From positions 1 through 25,734 of the IMG/VR virus record IMGVR_UViG_3300025543_000181: DNA of 25,734 bases; one strand, 5' to 3'. Origin of the DNA: a virus. Shown piece after piece: positions 9,815-17,262 of the stretch (positions are counted from its first letter, which is position 1; every line of letters begins with the position of its first letter). The notes under the pieces are model-generated. The model worked only from the letters and a program-made list of their open reading frames with translations, was not told the DNA's origin and did no database searches. Made by a program: the position numbers and the translations under genes.

Positions 9815-10312
9815 TTACTTTCCTTTTTTAGCGTTAATGGTTTTCATTAATGCTGAATAATCTTTAGTTAATGCTGCTCCTACTGCTGCTACTTGCTCAT
9901 TGTTAGTATCAACCGGCTTTCCATCTATATCAGTAGTTGGTATCATATTCGATTGGCCATTTCCATACCCAAGTGCATCTGCCATTCCGGCTCTGTTAAA
10001 TCCTTGTGCTTGGTTTGCTCCGAATTGACCATCCATATTTCTCCACTCACCATCATTGGCGGTTTCATTTAATATAGAATTTAAAGTTGGGTTTTTTGTA
10101 AACTCTTGGATTGGTTTAGCTTTTGGGGTATTTGCCCTAGATTCTTCCAATACATGAGAAATGTCCAGCGGGTCTCTCTGTTTAGTTTTGCGTACTTCTT
10201 TGATAATTGGTTTAGAACTATTTCTAACCTCTTTTAAAATTGGTTTAAGTTCCTCTTTAACTACCTTTCGTACAATCAATTCTAATAGTGTTGCTAAGTC
10301 TTTTGCTTTCAT
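9815..10312 (-). CDS. Hypothetical virion-associated protein (165 aa) with charged N-terminal helix
   Basis: No family recognised. Residues 1-45 form a Lys/Glu-rich amphipathic helix (MKAKDLATLLELIVRKVVKE onwards) that could be a coiled coil. The middle is Asn/Gly/Gln-rich and likely disordered (about 70-135), and the last 30 residues are a short basic helix ending NAKKGK. It lies between the proline-rich 190-aa gene and gp25 in an otherwise structural block, so a tail or baseplate assembly role is plausible. The AT-rich gap of about 40 bp before it is the largest in this part of the late block. Confidence 0.65.
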   Translation of the reverse strand: MKAKDLATLLELIVRKVVKEELKPILKEVRNSSKPIIKEVRKTKQRDPLDISHVLEESRANTPKAKPIQEFTKNPTLNSILNETANDGEWRNMDGQFGANQAQGFNRAGMADALGYGNGQSNMIPTTDIDGKPVDTNNEQVAAVGAALTKDYSALMKTINAKKGK

Positions 10313-10351
10313 TGTGTTTCTGTTTGTATATAAATATTAAAGTCTTTTGTT

Positions 10352-10924
10352 TTATGACACACCCATCCAAGGAAAAGGTGGGCCTGGTATTGGTGGTGCT
10401 GGTGGTGCTGGGATTAATCCATTATATAATCCGTTTACAGTTAGTAGATGTGTTGTGAATGCTGATATTAACTTACCACATATAATACTACCCATTGGGG
10501 TTGGTGCTGGTGGGTTGTTAAATGCTGCCCATAACCCCACATCTAATGGAGATGGAGTTCCACCTGTTAGAACCGTAACGCCAGAGGTTGGTGATACATA
10601 TCCTGGTGGTGGTGGTAAGGGTGTCCATGTAACTGCAGCCCAATACTTTACAGTCTCAGTAGCCCATTTTAAAAACATAGGTGGGGTTGGTGGGCCTTCG
10701 GAATCTTTTATCTGATTGAAGGTATCCAATATTGCATCTTCAATTGGTTTAGTCGGAGGTGCTGATATGATTGCTGAACCTGGTATTAATGTAATCATTC
10801 CACTAGCAACCGATACCCCATATGCATCTGCAATAACTTTAGCAGTATCTGCTTCTGTTTTTTCTATAGGAGCATCTAAGTAAGGTGCAACCGTTGATTG
10901 AAATGATGGGAATAATACAGGCAT
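10352..10924 (-). CDS. Proline-rich putative tail/baseplate protein (190 aa)
   Basis: No named family. Helical segments rich in Ala occur at about 20-45 and 60-75, then WATETVKYWAAVTWTPLPPP, then a segment with AAFNNPPAPTPMGSIICGKL, and a C-terminus of nearly continuous Pro/Ala/Gly (IPAPPAPPIPGPPFPWMGVS). Similar proline-capped proteins of this size occur beside the hub/spike gene in some T4-like marine phages, from memory and not checked. The start codon follows the hub gene stop directly (TAA then ATG), so it is co-translated with it. It could be a hub accessory or tail-tip component. The opposite frame at 10347-10715 is a mirror of the Pro codons. Confidence 0.68.
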   Translation of the reverse strand: MPVLFPSFQSTVAPYLDAPIEKTEADTAKVIADAYGVSVASGMITLIPGSAIISAPPTKPIEDAILDTFNQIKDSEGPPTPPMFLKWATETVKYWAAVTWTPLPPPPGYVSPTSGVTVLTGGTPSPLDVGLWAAFNNPPAPTPMGSIICGKLISAFTTHLLTVNGLYNGLIPAPPAPPIPGPPFPWMGVS

Positions 10925-11905
10925 TTATTGAGCCATTAATTTTAAATCGGTTAATAATTTTTGAACATCTGCTACGTTTGTTGCAGGGCCAGTAGGTCCG
11001 ACTCCAGTTGCAAATGTTGCAGTCCCAGCGGTTAAATCTGCTACCTGTTGAACTAATGATTCTAATAGTGTAAACATCTTATCCATATCCATTGCCCATG
11101 CGGGTGTTGCTATATTTACGGATTTAGCTCCACTAAGTATAATGTAATCAGATTTTGAATTAAGAATAATTCTATCTGAATTAACTATGGTAGATGGTTT
11201 ATCAAAATCAGATTGTGGAGTTAACCCAGTTCCTATATTTTTTTGAGATGTTTTGAGTTTAACTTTTTGAGATGAGGTTAACCATATAGATGATAAATCT
11301 TCATCCACATTTTCTATAATAAATTTATTATAAGAACCAGCTGACTTTCTTCCATTTGATAATATCGTTATTGGGTCTTCGGGTGTTGATGAATTCCAAG
11401 ATGGGTCTTCTGTTGTATCAGCTCCTTCAGGAGAGTACCCAAATCTAAGAGAGTGCCCAAACCTACCTTCTATAAGTAAATCACCTAAGAATGGTTGTAA
11501 TGAACCTACATCAGTTCGTTCTACAAACCCATCACCTAAATCTACTGAAGAATCACCACCCTCTGAATTTGGATTCCCAGCTGATGTTGAACTGTAATCA
11601 GCTACTGTTTGGGTTAAGGGAGCTCCAGCCACAGCTGGTAATGCGTTATGATGAATATTTTGTTGAATTGATATTACATCAATATAATATAATCTAGATA
11701 CCGTTTTTGTACTATTCCCTTCTGCTAATGTTGCTGGTACAATAATAACGGATTCACCGATTAATGGTACTCTTTTAATATTAGTATTGAGTGCATATGC
11801 TATAGCTACTTGATTATTAGGTGTTAATCTTACCTTTATAGCATAAGTTGTTGAAAAATCATCATCAGTTAAATTAATAGCAATTACTTCTCCAGATTGT
11901 ACCAT
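10925..11905 (-). CDS. Baseplate hub/central spike gp5-like protein (OB-fold)
   Basis: This 326-aa protein starts with a beta-barrel-like region (about 1-80: TYAIKVRLTPNNQVAIAYAL ... VPLIGESVIIV), consistent with the OB-fold of gp5-type spike proteins. A Ser/Gly-rich linker follows (about 100-128), then FLGDLLIEGRFGHSLRFG at about 138-156, a motif I associate with gp5-like proteins of T4-like phages. A later strand-rich part (IWLTSSQKVKLKTSQKNI, IILNSKSDYIILSGAKSVNI) looks like the start of a beta-helix/needle. No lysozyme domain is present, unlike T4 gp5. It is coupled to the upstream gene by TAATG overlap, with a purine-rich AGGGGG 8 nt before ATG. The hub role is well supported by context; the exact subunit is less certain. 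Confidence 0.8.
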   Translation of the reverse strand: MVQSGEVIAINLTDDDFSTTYAIKVRLTPNNQVAIAYALNTNIKRVPLIGESVIIVPATLAEGNSTKTVSRLYYIDVISIQQNIHHNALPAVAGAPLTQTVADYSSTSAGNPNSEGGDSSVDLGDGFVERTDVGSLQPFLGDLLIEGRFGHSLRFGYSPEGADTTEDPSWNSSTPEDPITILSNGRKSAGSYNKFIIENVDEDLSSIWLTSSQKVKLKTSQKNIGTGLTPQSDFDKPSTIVNSDRIILNSKSDYIILSGAKSVNIATPAWAMDMDKMFTLLESLVQQVADLTAGTATFATGVGPTGPATNVADVQKLLTDLKLMAQ

Positions 11906-12270
11906 TACAAATCCCCCTCTTCTACCATCGTATCAATTTTAGCATCTATTGCTTCTGCGTTTGCCATTAATTGTTTTTTCTCATCTTCAGTCAAACCTAA
12001 ACCACCACCATCTTCTGAGTTTGCATCTTTCATCATTCGCTGAACGATAGCTGCGAGTTTTACTATTTGGTCATCATTTCTAACTGATACATCCATATAT
12101 TCCTTAATTAAAGGAACTACAACAGTAGCATCATTTATATTAGTAACCAATGGTTCTAATTGAGCGATAAGAAGTTTAATCTGCTTATCCTTCTTTTTTG
12201 AATTATGATAAACATCCGACATTATATCTGCAAATGTTTTACCTTTAAATAATTCACTATCTTTATCCAT
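11905..12270 (-). CDS. Conserved phage protein of unknown function (121 aa), helical, downstream of sigma factor
   Basis: I place the start at ATG 12270 (MDKDSELFKGKTFADIMSDV) rather than at the longer frame opening at 12336. An exact AGGAG lies 4 nt upstream of 12270, and the extra 22 residues would overlap the sigma factor by 74 bp. With this start the overlap is only 8 bp (ATGGATAA). The protein is almost entirely helical and contains a KKKDKQIKLLIAQLEPLV helix, a PLIKEYMDVSVRNDDQIVKL segment and an acidic C-terminus. It resembles, from memory, a small conserved protein near baseplate genes in marine T4-like phages. Possible roles are tail assembly or a sigma-linked regulator; neither is shown. 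Confidence 0.78.
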   Translation of the reverse strand: MDKDSELFKGKTFADIMSDVYHNSKKKDKQIKLLIAQLEPLVTNINDATVVVPLIKEYMDVSVRNDDQIVKLAAIVQRMMKDANSEDGGGLGLTEDEKKQLMANAEAIDAKIDTMVEEGDL

Positions 12271-12985
12271 AGTTCTCCTGTAATTCGTAGTGTATCGATA
12301 AGAATCCTGTGATATTGTATTCACGATACAATTCAAGATATAAACGTTTCATTTTATTTATTACTTTTGTAATATATTGTGTATCCACCCCAGTCCTTTC
12401 TCTAATAAGTATGTAAAGTGCTTTCTTATTGTAAGAATATAAATCAGTACGGGTTCTAAATAATTCATTTACGCTATCGGCTATTGACCTATCTCTATCT
12501 TTTAAGAATAAATCGTATAGATGTAAATCAATATACTTAACATATTGGTCCATAAAATCCGATTTGGATTCCCTAATATTATCTAAAGCTAACTCACTTG
12601 AAATATCTCTATTTAAATCTATTGCCGATACTTCTGCTTTAGATTTCATTCTAGCATAGTTAGCATTATTCTCATTGAATAAATAGTTGCGAGCTACAAC
12701 TGTAAAGTAAGAGAATGCTCTCCCATTATCACCATTGAACCTATCAATCTTTTCATTTAAGAATGCTACAACGTTTGCTTTGATATCCTCATATGGTTCT
12801 TGAAAATAGTAAGTCTTATAAGTATGGATTACATTCTCTGATAATTTATCAAATGGGTAATGGATAAACCTATTGTATATTTTATTTTTAAGTCTATCAT
12901 CATCACAATTATTATATGCATTGATAGCTATCTCAGTTATCTGTGTGAAATACCTCTTACTTCTCTTCTTTCTCCGCTTCGCCAT
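12263..12985 (-). CDS. gp55: Late transcription sigma factor, T4 gp55-like
   Basis: This 240-aa protein has a basic N-terminus (AKRRKKRSKRYFTQ) followed by a sigma-70 region 2-like helix set. The core is EPYEDIKANVVAFLNEKIDR then GRAFSYFTVVARNYLFNENN, equivalent to the -10-recognition segment in T4-type gp55. The C-terminal half has helices RDRSIADSVNELFRTR and YITKVINKMKRLYLELYREY, which could form a small region 4-like or clamp-binding module. In T4, gp55 directs host core RNA polymerase to late promoters (TATAAATA) with gp33 and the sliding clamp. Here it immediately precedes the virion genes, fitting that role. It overlaps the upstream membrane protein gene by 29 bp. No strong ribosome site is seen. 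Confidence 0.85.
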   Translation of the reverse strand: MAKRRKKRSKRYFTQITEIAINAYNNCDDDRLKNKIYNRFIHYPFDKLSENVIHTYKTYYFQEPYEDIKANVVAFLNEKIDRFNGDNGRAFSYFTVVARNYLFNENNANYARMKSKAEVSAIDLNRDISSELALDNIRESKSDFMDQYVKYIDLHLYDLFLKDRDRSIADSVNELFRTRTDLYSYNKKALYILIRERTGVDTQYITKVINKMKRLYLELYREYNITGFLSIHYELQENYG

Positions 12986-13253
12986 CTAAATTATATTCGT
13001 TATTTAATTGTTCTATTGCTTCTTTTATCTGCTCAAAGATATACCCACTTTCATCATCGGCTTGAAATGAACCCAATCTATCAATGGATGTCATTCTTAA
13101 TAAAGCCTTCTGCATTGATGTGTATACCTTCTCAATTATATTATCAGTATATTCTAATTCTTGCTCTAATATTTCATACTTCCGTAATGAGTTCCATAGA
13201 GCGTAACCTAATACTGTAACTATGACGAGTAATGTTATTATTATATATTCCAT
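12957..13253 (-). CDS. Small membrane-anchored protein, one TM helix plus cytoplasmic helix (98 aa)
   Basis: Residues 3-20 (YIIITLLVIVTVLGYALW) form one transmembrane helix. Residues 22-65 are a charged helix (LRKYEILEQELEYTDNIIEK) that may be a coiled coil. The conserved-looking RMTSIDRLGSFQADDESGYI segment follows, then an acidic tail. A similar 'ID..G.FeaDDEvGyvF' protein next to gp55 is, from memory, frequent in marine T4-like phages but has no known function. The start is one base after the HD gene stop, and the end overlaps the sigma gene by 29 bp, so this is a polycistronic unit. A membrane role during late infection is possible. Confidence 0.8.
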   Translation of the reverse strand: MEYIIITLLVIVTVLGYALWNSLRKYEILEQELEYTDNIIEKVYTSMQKALLRMTSIDRLGSFQADDESGYIFEQIKEAIEQLNNEYNLDGEAEKEEK

Positions 13254-13254
13254 A

Positions 13255-14028
13255 TTAAGCTTCTTCTACATCCCCAAATATAGATTTAAAATCTACTTTA
13301 GCGGGCATTTGTATATTTTGTAACTTTGTTTTTTTAGCGGGTCTACCACCAACGTTCTTAGTACTGATAGTTCCTTGTTTTAATTTCACCCATCTCTCAT
13401 TTTCAAATCGAGCTGCCATAATATCAGCTTGGTGCATTACAAATGGCAATGAAGATTTCAATGCGTTATCAGCACCATATGCTATAAAGTAAGGTTTGTT
13501 ACCATCATCGTATAACCCATCGGTAAGTTTGATACCTAAGTATTCTACTTCTGAAATTGTTATTCCGAAATGATTCAACATCCAAAACGTTCTATCATTA
13601 AGATTCATCCAATGCATTGTTGGATTTGTTTTATATACTTTACCTTGGTTCTCAATATGCCATTGTGAATCGTTTGGGATATACCAACTCTCATCAGCGT
13701 TTCCAACTTTACCTAAGTCATGGTGTAGTGCTGTAAAGATTACAGTTTCTCTATCATAATCACCAATACCAATTCCAACTTCTTCGTACATCTCAAAAAC
13801 CTTAACTGCGTTTTGAGTAACTCTTAATACATGCTCTATATAACCACCAGCAAATGCGTTGTGGAAATGGGCGGTTGATGATGCTGGTGTTAATATTATC
13901 CTATCCTCAAGATGGTCATACATCTTGTTAAGGGATTGTAATCTTTCGCCTGTGAATGTTTGGTTGATTAACTTTCTGAACTTTGTGTAGTTCTCAGTAA
14001 TTTTTGCTTCGTCTAAAATGTGTATCAT
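13255..14028 (-). CDS. HD-domain metal-dependent phosphohydrolase
   Basis: This 257-aa protein carries the HD-superfamily order H...HD...D. The first His is H66 in GGYIEHVLRV, the HD pair is H103-D104 in TALHHDLGKVG, and the last Asp is D202 in VMHQADIMAARF. HD enzymes are metal-dependent phosphohydrolases acting on nucleotides, cyclic nucleotides or nucleic acids. The substrate cannot be read from sequence. The C-terminal 40 residues are basic (GGRPAKKTKLQN) and may bind nucleic acid or a partner. It follows GroES after a 40-bp AT-rich gap with an AATTAAAAATT leader before ATG. Such HD proteins are common in marine T4-like phages; they could adjust nucleotide pools or remove defence signals, which is speculation here. 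Confidence 0.88.
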   Translation of the reverse strand: MIHILDEAKITENYTKFRKLINQTFTGERLQSLNKMYDHLEDRIILTPASSTAHFHNAFAGGYIEHVLRVTQNAVKVFEMYEEVGIGIGDYDRETVIFTALHHDLGKVGNADESWYIPNDSQWHIENQGKVYKTNPTMHWMNLNDRTFWMLNHFGITISEVEYLGIKLTDGLYDDGNKPYFIAYGADNALKSSLPFVMHQADIMAARFENERWVKLKQGTISTKNVGGRPAKKTKLQNIQMPAKVDFKSIFGDVEEA

Positions 14029-14068
14029 AATTTTTAATTTTTATTGTAACTAACTGATTATCAATAAG

Positions 14069-14368
14069 TTAGATGATTTCATCTAATATTGATAGTAACT
14101 CACTCTCTCTGTATATGTTGTATGTGTTCTTACCATTCTTATGTTTGAATCCAGTACCATCTAATAATACGGTATCACCCACTTTTACACTCATTGGAAT
14201 CATCTTACCTGTATGTGTATATAATCCCTTTCCCACTGCTATAACAGTCCCTGTCATAGTTGTATCGTTTCCCTGTGGTTTGTATAATCCACCTGATGTT
14301 TTATCATCGTTTCTTTTAATAATCTCAATGACTACTCTGTCCCCTAAAGGTTTGTATTTTGTTTCCAT
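14069..14368 (-). CDS. groES: GroES-like co-chaperonin (T4 gp31 analogue)
   Basis: This 99-aa protein is a clear Cpn10: it opens KPLGDRVVIEII, followed by the mobile-loop region (KTSGGLYKPQGNDTTMTGTV), then GTVIAVGKGLY and a VKVGDTVLLD strand, ending with the C-terminal YRESELLSIL. Length equals that of bacterial GroES (about 95-100). It would cap the host GroEL, as T4 gp31 does, probably to fold the major capsid protein or other phage proteins. It is closer in sequence layout to cellular GroES than T4 gp31 is. The gene starts 3 bp after the ClpP stop and lies upstream of the HD gene, in one operon. Confidence 0.95.
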   Translation of the reverse strand: METKYKPLGDRVVIEIIKRNDDKTSGGLYKPQGNDTTMTGTVIAVGKGLYTHTGKMIPMSVKVGDTVLLDGTGFKHKNGKNTYNIYRESELLSILDEII

Positions 14369-14371
14369 AAC

Positions 14372-15013
14372 TTATATTATTTTATCTATTATTCCTAATT
14401 CTAATGCTTCCTCTGAGTTTAGGAAGTAATCGTTTTGTTGGTTATCAGACCACCATTGTTTATCTTTATTTGTACATTCAGCCATAATCTCATTACAATC
14501 ATTCTCTAATGATTCAGCAAACTTAGCATTCGATTTTAAATCAGATAACTTACCCCCTGCGTAAGATGATAATTGGTGAACCATTATCTTAGAATGTTTG
14601 GATGCTGCTCTAAGACCAGTTCCTGCTGCTAATAGTAGTGCTGCTGCACTCATTGCCATGCCTCTACAAACTATGTTAGTTTTAATTCCATCACTTTGGT
14701 TTAGGCTTCGGATATAATCTATTAATCCTAATGTTTCTACAACATCCCCACCACCTGAATTTAATAGTACGGTTATTGATTTTAGTTCTGGGTTAATCTT
14801 TTTTAGTAACCTAACCTTTGAAATAATATCAAATGTTAATCCAGCCGATATATCATCTTGGATTAATATAATATTATCTTTAATATCAATACCATAATCA
14901 AACTCTCTAAACTCCTGAAACCACTTTTCCTTTTCTGTTTTTCCTGTGGTTTCGTAGTTTGCATCTATATTACCAGTAGTTGTACTTCTACCATCGTTGT
15001 ATAAATCACTCAT
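14372..15013 (-). CDS. clpP: ClpP-family serine protease
   Basis: This 213-aa protein has the ClpP/crotonase-like fold motifs: SGGGDVVETLGLIDYIR (oxyanion strand and helix, about 86-102), nucleophile Ser122 in GMAMSAAALLLAAG, His146 in SKIMVHQLSS and probable catalytic Asp190 in KQWWSDNQQNDYFLNSEEAL. The triad is therefore intact. An N-terminal extension of about 35 residues is Thr/Asn-rich. The phage could use it with a host Clp ATPase, or for prohead maturation as some phages use ClpP-like proteases; context (next to GroES, far from capsid genes) favours a proteostasis or host-takeover role. It heads the ClpP-GroES-HD-membrane-gp55 run behind its own promoter. Confidence 0.93.
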   Translation of the reverse strand: MSDLYNDGRSTTTGNIDANYETTGKTEKEKWFQEFREFDYGIDIKDNIILIQDDISAGLTFDIISKVRLLKKINPELKSITVLLNSGGGDVVETLGLIDYIRSLNQSDGIKTNIVCRGMAMSAAALLLAAGTGLRAASKHSKIMVHQLSSYAGGKLSDLKSNAKFAESLENDCNEIMAECTNKDKQWWSDNQQNDYFLNSEEALELGIIDKII

Positions 15014-15042
15014 AATACTATAATGTTTTTAATTTGTTAATA

Positions 15043-15074
15043 CAAATATACAAAATTTATTTCACATTACCTAA
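15043..15074 (-). promoter_or_regulatory. Bacteroidetes-type promoter upstream of clpP
   Basis: On the minus strand the -7 box is TATATTTG (15043-15050), an exact TAnnTTTG, and the -33 box is TTAG (15071-15074), one mismatch from TTTG, with exactly 20 bp between. The ClpP ATG is 30 bp downstream of the -7 box. It likely starts the ClpP-GroES-HD-membrane protein-gp55 transcript. The TTAACA upstream element is absent here. Confidence 0.7.
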
Positions 15075-15081
15075 TTTATTT

Positions 15082-16101
15082 CTATAAACCTTCATTCTTT
15101 TTTGTTGAGTCGCCATAGTTTTTACCATTTGGGTTTGGGGTAGTTTCTCCATATAGTGTTTTTTTATCAACTTCATGTAATTTTTCTATCTTAACTTTCT
15201 TTGGTTCTTTAACTACAATTGGAGTTGTATCAGCAACTACCACCACCGCTTCTTCTTCTTTTCGAATTGGTTCAACTACATTTGTATTACCACCTATATA
15301 TTTGTTTATTGCAATTACCATTGCTACTGCTAATGGGTCAAACACAAATACGATTAACAACGTAAACCAATTCACAATTATATCCATCGACTTCCCAGTA
15401 ATCTTTGATAGATATCTTAATGGGCCTACTTCAGCTGCAACTTCGTTATTAGATTCCATATCCAATACTTTTAAATCTAAAGAAGTAATTGAATCTGTAA
15501 GAGCTTCCATTTTAGTGGATACAATAAATCTCTGTTCCTTAGTTTCTTTTAATTGTGCTTGTAGAACTCTTCTTGTTGATGATGAGGTAGTTGTAATGAT
15601 TTCACCTGTCTCTTTATCTTTATACTGAATAGTGTTGTTAGATAACCCCTTAGAGAGTTCTGATATTGATTCGTTAAGTTGAATCTTTTCTAACTTATAA
15701 TCAGCTAAAGATTCCGTAAACCTATCTTTCTTTAATTCAACAACTGCTGTTTGTTTATCGATAATAGTTAATTGGTCAGATGTGATTTGATATGCTGATG
15801 TTAAGAATCCATATATACCTGCTGATGTGATTATCATTAGAACAATAACACCAGTCGTTAAGTAACTTTTAAATAACCAACCTAACTTAGACCAATTATT
15901 ATGTAGGTATGATGCCACTATTAATTTAGCGAACTCAAGTGATGTTGCCATAATCATAACTTCTGTCTTTGCTCCAGCAAATAAGGAACTTAACCCAAAC
16001 ACAGAATAATATGCTGCTGAGAATGATAACGAAATGGTTGAAATTACCATTAGAACACCAAACCCAGCCCTCTTAGTAAAAAAGTTATTAACAATTTTCA
16101 T
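15082..16101 (-). CDS. Four-helix membrane protein with long coiled-coil domain (339 aa), unknown function
   Basis: Predicted topology: TM1 about 13-36, TM2 about 46-66 (VMIMATSLEFAKLIVASYL), TM3 about 80-104 (YLTTGVIVLMIITSAGIYGF), a charged coiled coil about 115-215, then GPLRYLSKITGKSMDIIVNW leading into TM4 (about 241-266, FTLLIVFVFDPLAVAMVIAI), and a 70-residue hydrophilic Val/Lys/Glu-rich tail. The GPLRYLSKITG-plus-TM4 block strikes me, from memory, as conserved in several marine T4-like phages, without a known role. The coiled coil would lie on the outer side of the inner membrane if both termini are cytoplasmic (even number of helices). Candidate roles are superinfection exclusion, membrane remodelling or lysis control. 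It has its own promoter with an operator-like palindrome. Confidence 0.82.
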   Translation of the reverse strand: MKIVNNFFTKRAGFGVLMVISTISLSFSAAYYSVFGLSSLFAGAKTEVMIMATSLEFAKLIVASYLHNNWSKLGWLFKSYLTTGVIVLMIITSAGIYGFLTSAYQITSDQLTIIDKQTAVVELKKDRFTESLADYKLEKIQLNESISELSKGLSNNTIQYKDKETGEIITTTSSSTRRVLQAQLKETKEQRFIVSTKMEALTDSITSLDLKVLDMESNNEVAAEVGPLRYLSKITGKSMDIIVNWFTLLIVFVFDPLAVAMVIAINKYIGGNTNVVEPIRKEEEAVVVVADTTPIVVKEPKKVKIEKLHEVDKKTLYGETTPNPNGKNYGDSTKKNEGL

Positions 16102-16165
16102 ATTATTTTATATATTATTGGTTTTACTAAATTCCTGATTTGTACTTATATATAACTCTATTATC

Positions 16166-16197
16166 TTAAAATAAGACAGTGTTGTTAAAACAACAAA
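16166..16197 (-). promoter_or_regulatory. Bacteroidetes-type promoter upstream of the four-helix membrane protein gene
   Basis: On the minus strand the -33 box TTTG is at 16194-16197 and the -7 box TATTTTAA at 16166-16173, with 20 bp between. The leader is about 65 bp to the ATG at 16101. The 154-bp gap between UVDE and this gene holds this promoter, a palindrome across the spacer and otherwise only AT-rich sequence. Confidence 0.6.
16180..16195. promoter_or_regulatory. Palindrome inside promoter spacer, operator-like
   Basis: The sequence TGTTGTTAAAACAACA consists of 7-bp inverted arms (TGTTGTT/AACAACA) around AA. It occupies the spacer and touches the -33 box of the promoter at 16166-16197, the classical position for a repressor that blocks polymerase. 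No binding protein is known. Confidence 0.5.
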
Positions 16198-16255
16198 TAT
16201 AATAATAAATATTAAAATAAAAAGAATTAAATAATCAAACAAGCTAAACCCCACC

Positions 16256-17164
16256 TCATGCGTGCACGCTTTTGTACTGAGCTAGGGTTAATTCTTTCTT
16301 CTTAGCTTCTACCATAATATCTACATCTAATCCATAAGTATTTATATATTCTGAAATGTAATCTGAATGTGCTTGTGGTTTAATCTTATCATTCTCTTCG
16401 TGTAATGATTTAGATTCTGAATAATGAACTACAGGCTTAATATCACCCCAAGTACTAACTGCAAGTTTAAGAGCTTCTTCTTCTGTTAACCCACCTGTAC
16501 AAAACTTATGATGATGATAATCAAATACAATTGGAATACCGATACGTTCGTGAATGTACATTAAATCTGTTACAGAATACATACTAGCCTTATCATCATT
16601 CTCTACAGTCAATCTGTTTTGTGCCGACTGAGGGAGTCTATCAAAGTTCTTACAGAATCTATCCATAGCAGTAATCTTATCTCCGTAAACACCATTACAA
16701 TGGATATTAATCTTATTGTATGGAGTTTGTGATAATCCCATAAGGTCGAACACTTCAGCATGGTCTGTTAGTTCATCAATGGTATTTTGTACTACTCTAT
16801 CATTTGGCGATGGTAATACGTTGAATGGGCCAGGGTGAGTCGTAATACGTTGACCATACTTAGTAGCAAGATTACCAGCACCTTCTAATAGGGTTTTGAT
16901 ACGATTGGCATGTGGCATATCTGATAACTTATATTCAGAATACCACGGAAATAAACCTGAAGTAATTCTAAAGAAGTTAATGCCGTTCTGATGATTCCAT
17001 TTGATAATTTCAATCAAATCTCTACAATTCTGAAGACTCAGCTCTGATGCGTATTCTACACCACGCTCTTTGAACGTTCTCTTAATCATACTACGATTGG
17101 TAGTAATTCTAGGCTTCTGAGAACCCAATGTTTCGTTGATACAAGCGTATCCTAAATTCTGCAT
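16256..17164 (-). CDS. uvsE: UV-damage endonuclease (UVDE/UvsE family)
   Basis: This 302-aa TIM-barrel endonuclease starts with the typical LGYACIN. Metal-ligand positions characteristic of UVDE are visible: H110 (TTHPGPF), H155 (INIHCNG), E188 (LTVENDD), D215 and the following HHH (FDYHHHKF), H247 (VVHYSES), H266 (AHSDYI) and E286 (DIMVEAKKKE). These bind the metals that cleave the backbone 5' of UV photoproducts, starting alternative excision repair. Length matches bacterial UVDE (about 300). T4 uses the unrelated DenV glycosylase for this job, so this is a functional replacement, useful in sunlit water. It has its own promoter 44 bp upstream. No terminator is evident after it. Confidence 0.95.
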   Translation of the reverse strand: MQNLGYACINETLGSQKPRITTNRSMIKRTFKERGVEYASELSLQNCRDLIEIIKWNHQNGINFFRITSGLFPWYSEYKLSDMPHANRIKTLLEGAGNLATKYGQRITTHPGPFNVLPSPNDRVVQNTIDELTDHAEVFDLMGLSQTPYNKINIHCNGVYGDKITAMDRFCKNFDRLPQSAQNRLTVENDDKASMYSVTDLMYIHERIGIPIVFDYHHHKFCTGGLTEEEALKLAVSTWGDIKPVVHYSESKSLHEENDKIKPQAHSDYISEYINTYGLDVDIMVEAKKKELTLAQYKSVHA

Positions 17165-17207
17165 ATTGTTTATTTTTTATGTTTAACTATTAATTTTTAT
17201 TACTCTG

Positions 17208-17239
17208 TAAATGTAAGATTAAAATGTGGTATTACCAAA
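17208..17239 (-). promoter_or_regulatory. Bacteroidetes-type promoter upstream of uvsE
   Basis: On the minus strand -33 TTTG is at 17236-17239 and -7 TACATTTA at 17208-17215, separated by 20 bp. The upstream AATGTTAA (plus strand) element lies 5 bp beyond the -33 box, as in its sister promoters. Confidence 0.75.
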
Positions 17240-17248
17240 CTTATAATG

Positions 17249-17262
17249 TTAACAATTGTTAA
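17249..17262. promoter_or_regulatory. Perfect 14-bp palindrome upstream of the uvsE promoter
   Basis: TTAACAATTGTTAA is a perfect inverted repeat lying just upstream of the -33 box. It corresponds in place to the TTAACAAATTGTTAA elements at 22654-22668 and 25556-25570, and TTACCAAATTGTTAA at 17515-17529. Likely an activator or repressor site. Confidence 0.65.

Noticed and set aside
10329-10336. TATAAATA, a T4 late promoter match
   Set aside because: It lies on the plus strand, facing away from every gene in the block. The minus-strand reading is not a match.
10347-10715. Plus-strand Gly-rich frame
   Set aside because: Antisense of the Pro-rich 190-aa gene; composition is explained by CCN codons read backwards.
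12271-12336. 22-residue N-terminal extension of the 121-aa gene
   Set aside because: It lies within sigma factor coding sequence, and an exact AGGAG precedes the inner ATG at 12270.
12860-13219. Plus-strand 119-aa frame with hydrophobic stretches
   Set aside because: Overlaps the sigma factor and small membrane protein genes, both well supported; no start signals.
13255-14028. HD protein as part of a defence or CBASS/toxin system
   Set aside because: No cyclase, effector or toxin partner next to it; its operon is ClpP-GroES-HD-gp55, typical of a phage core region.
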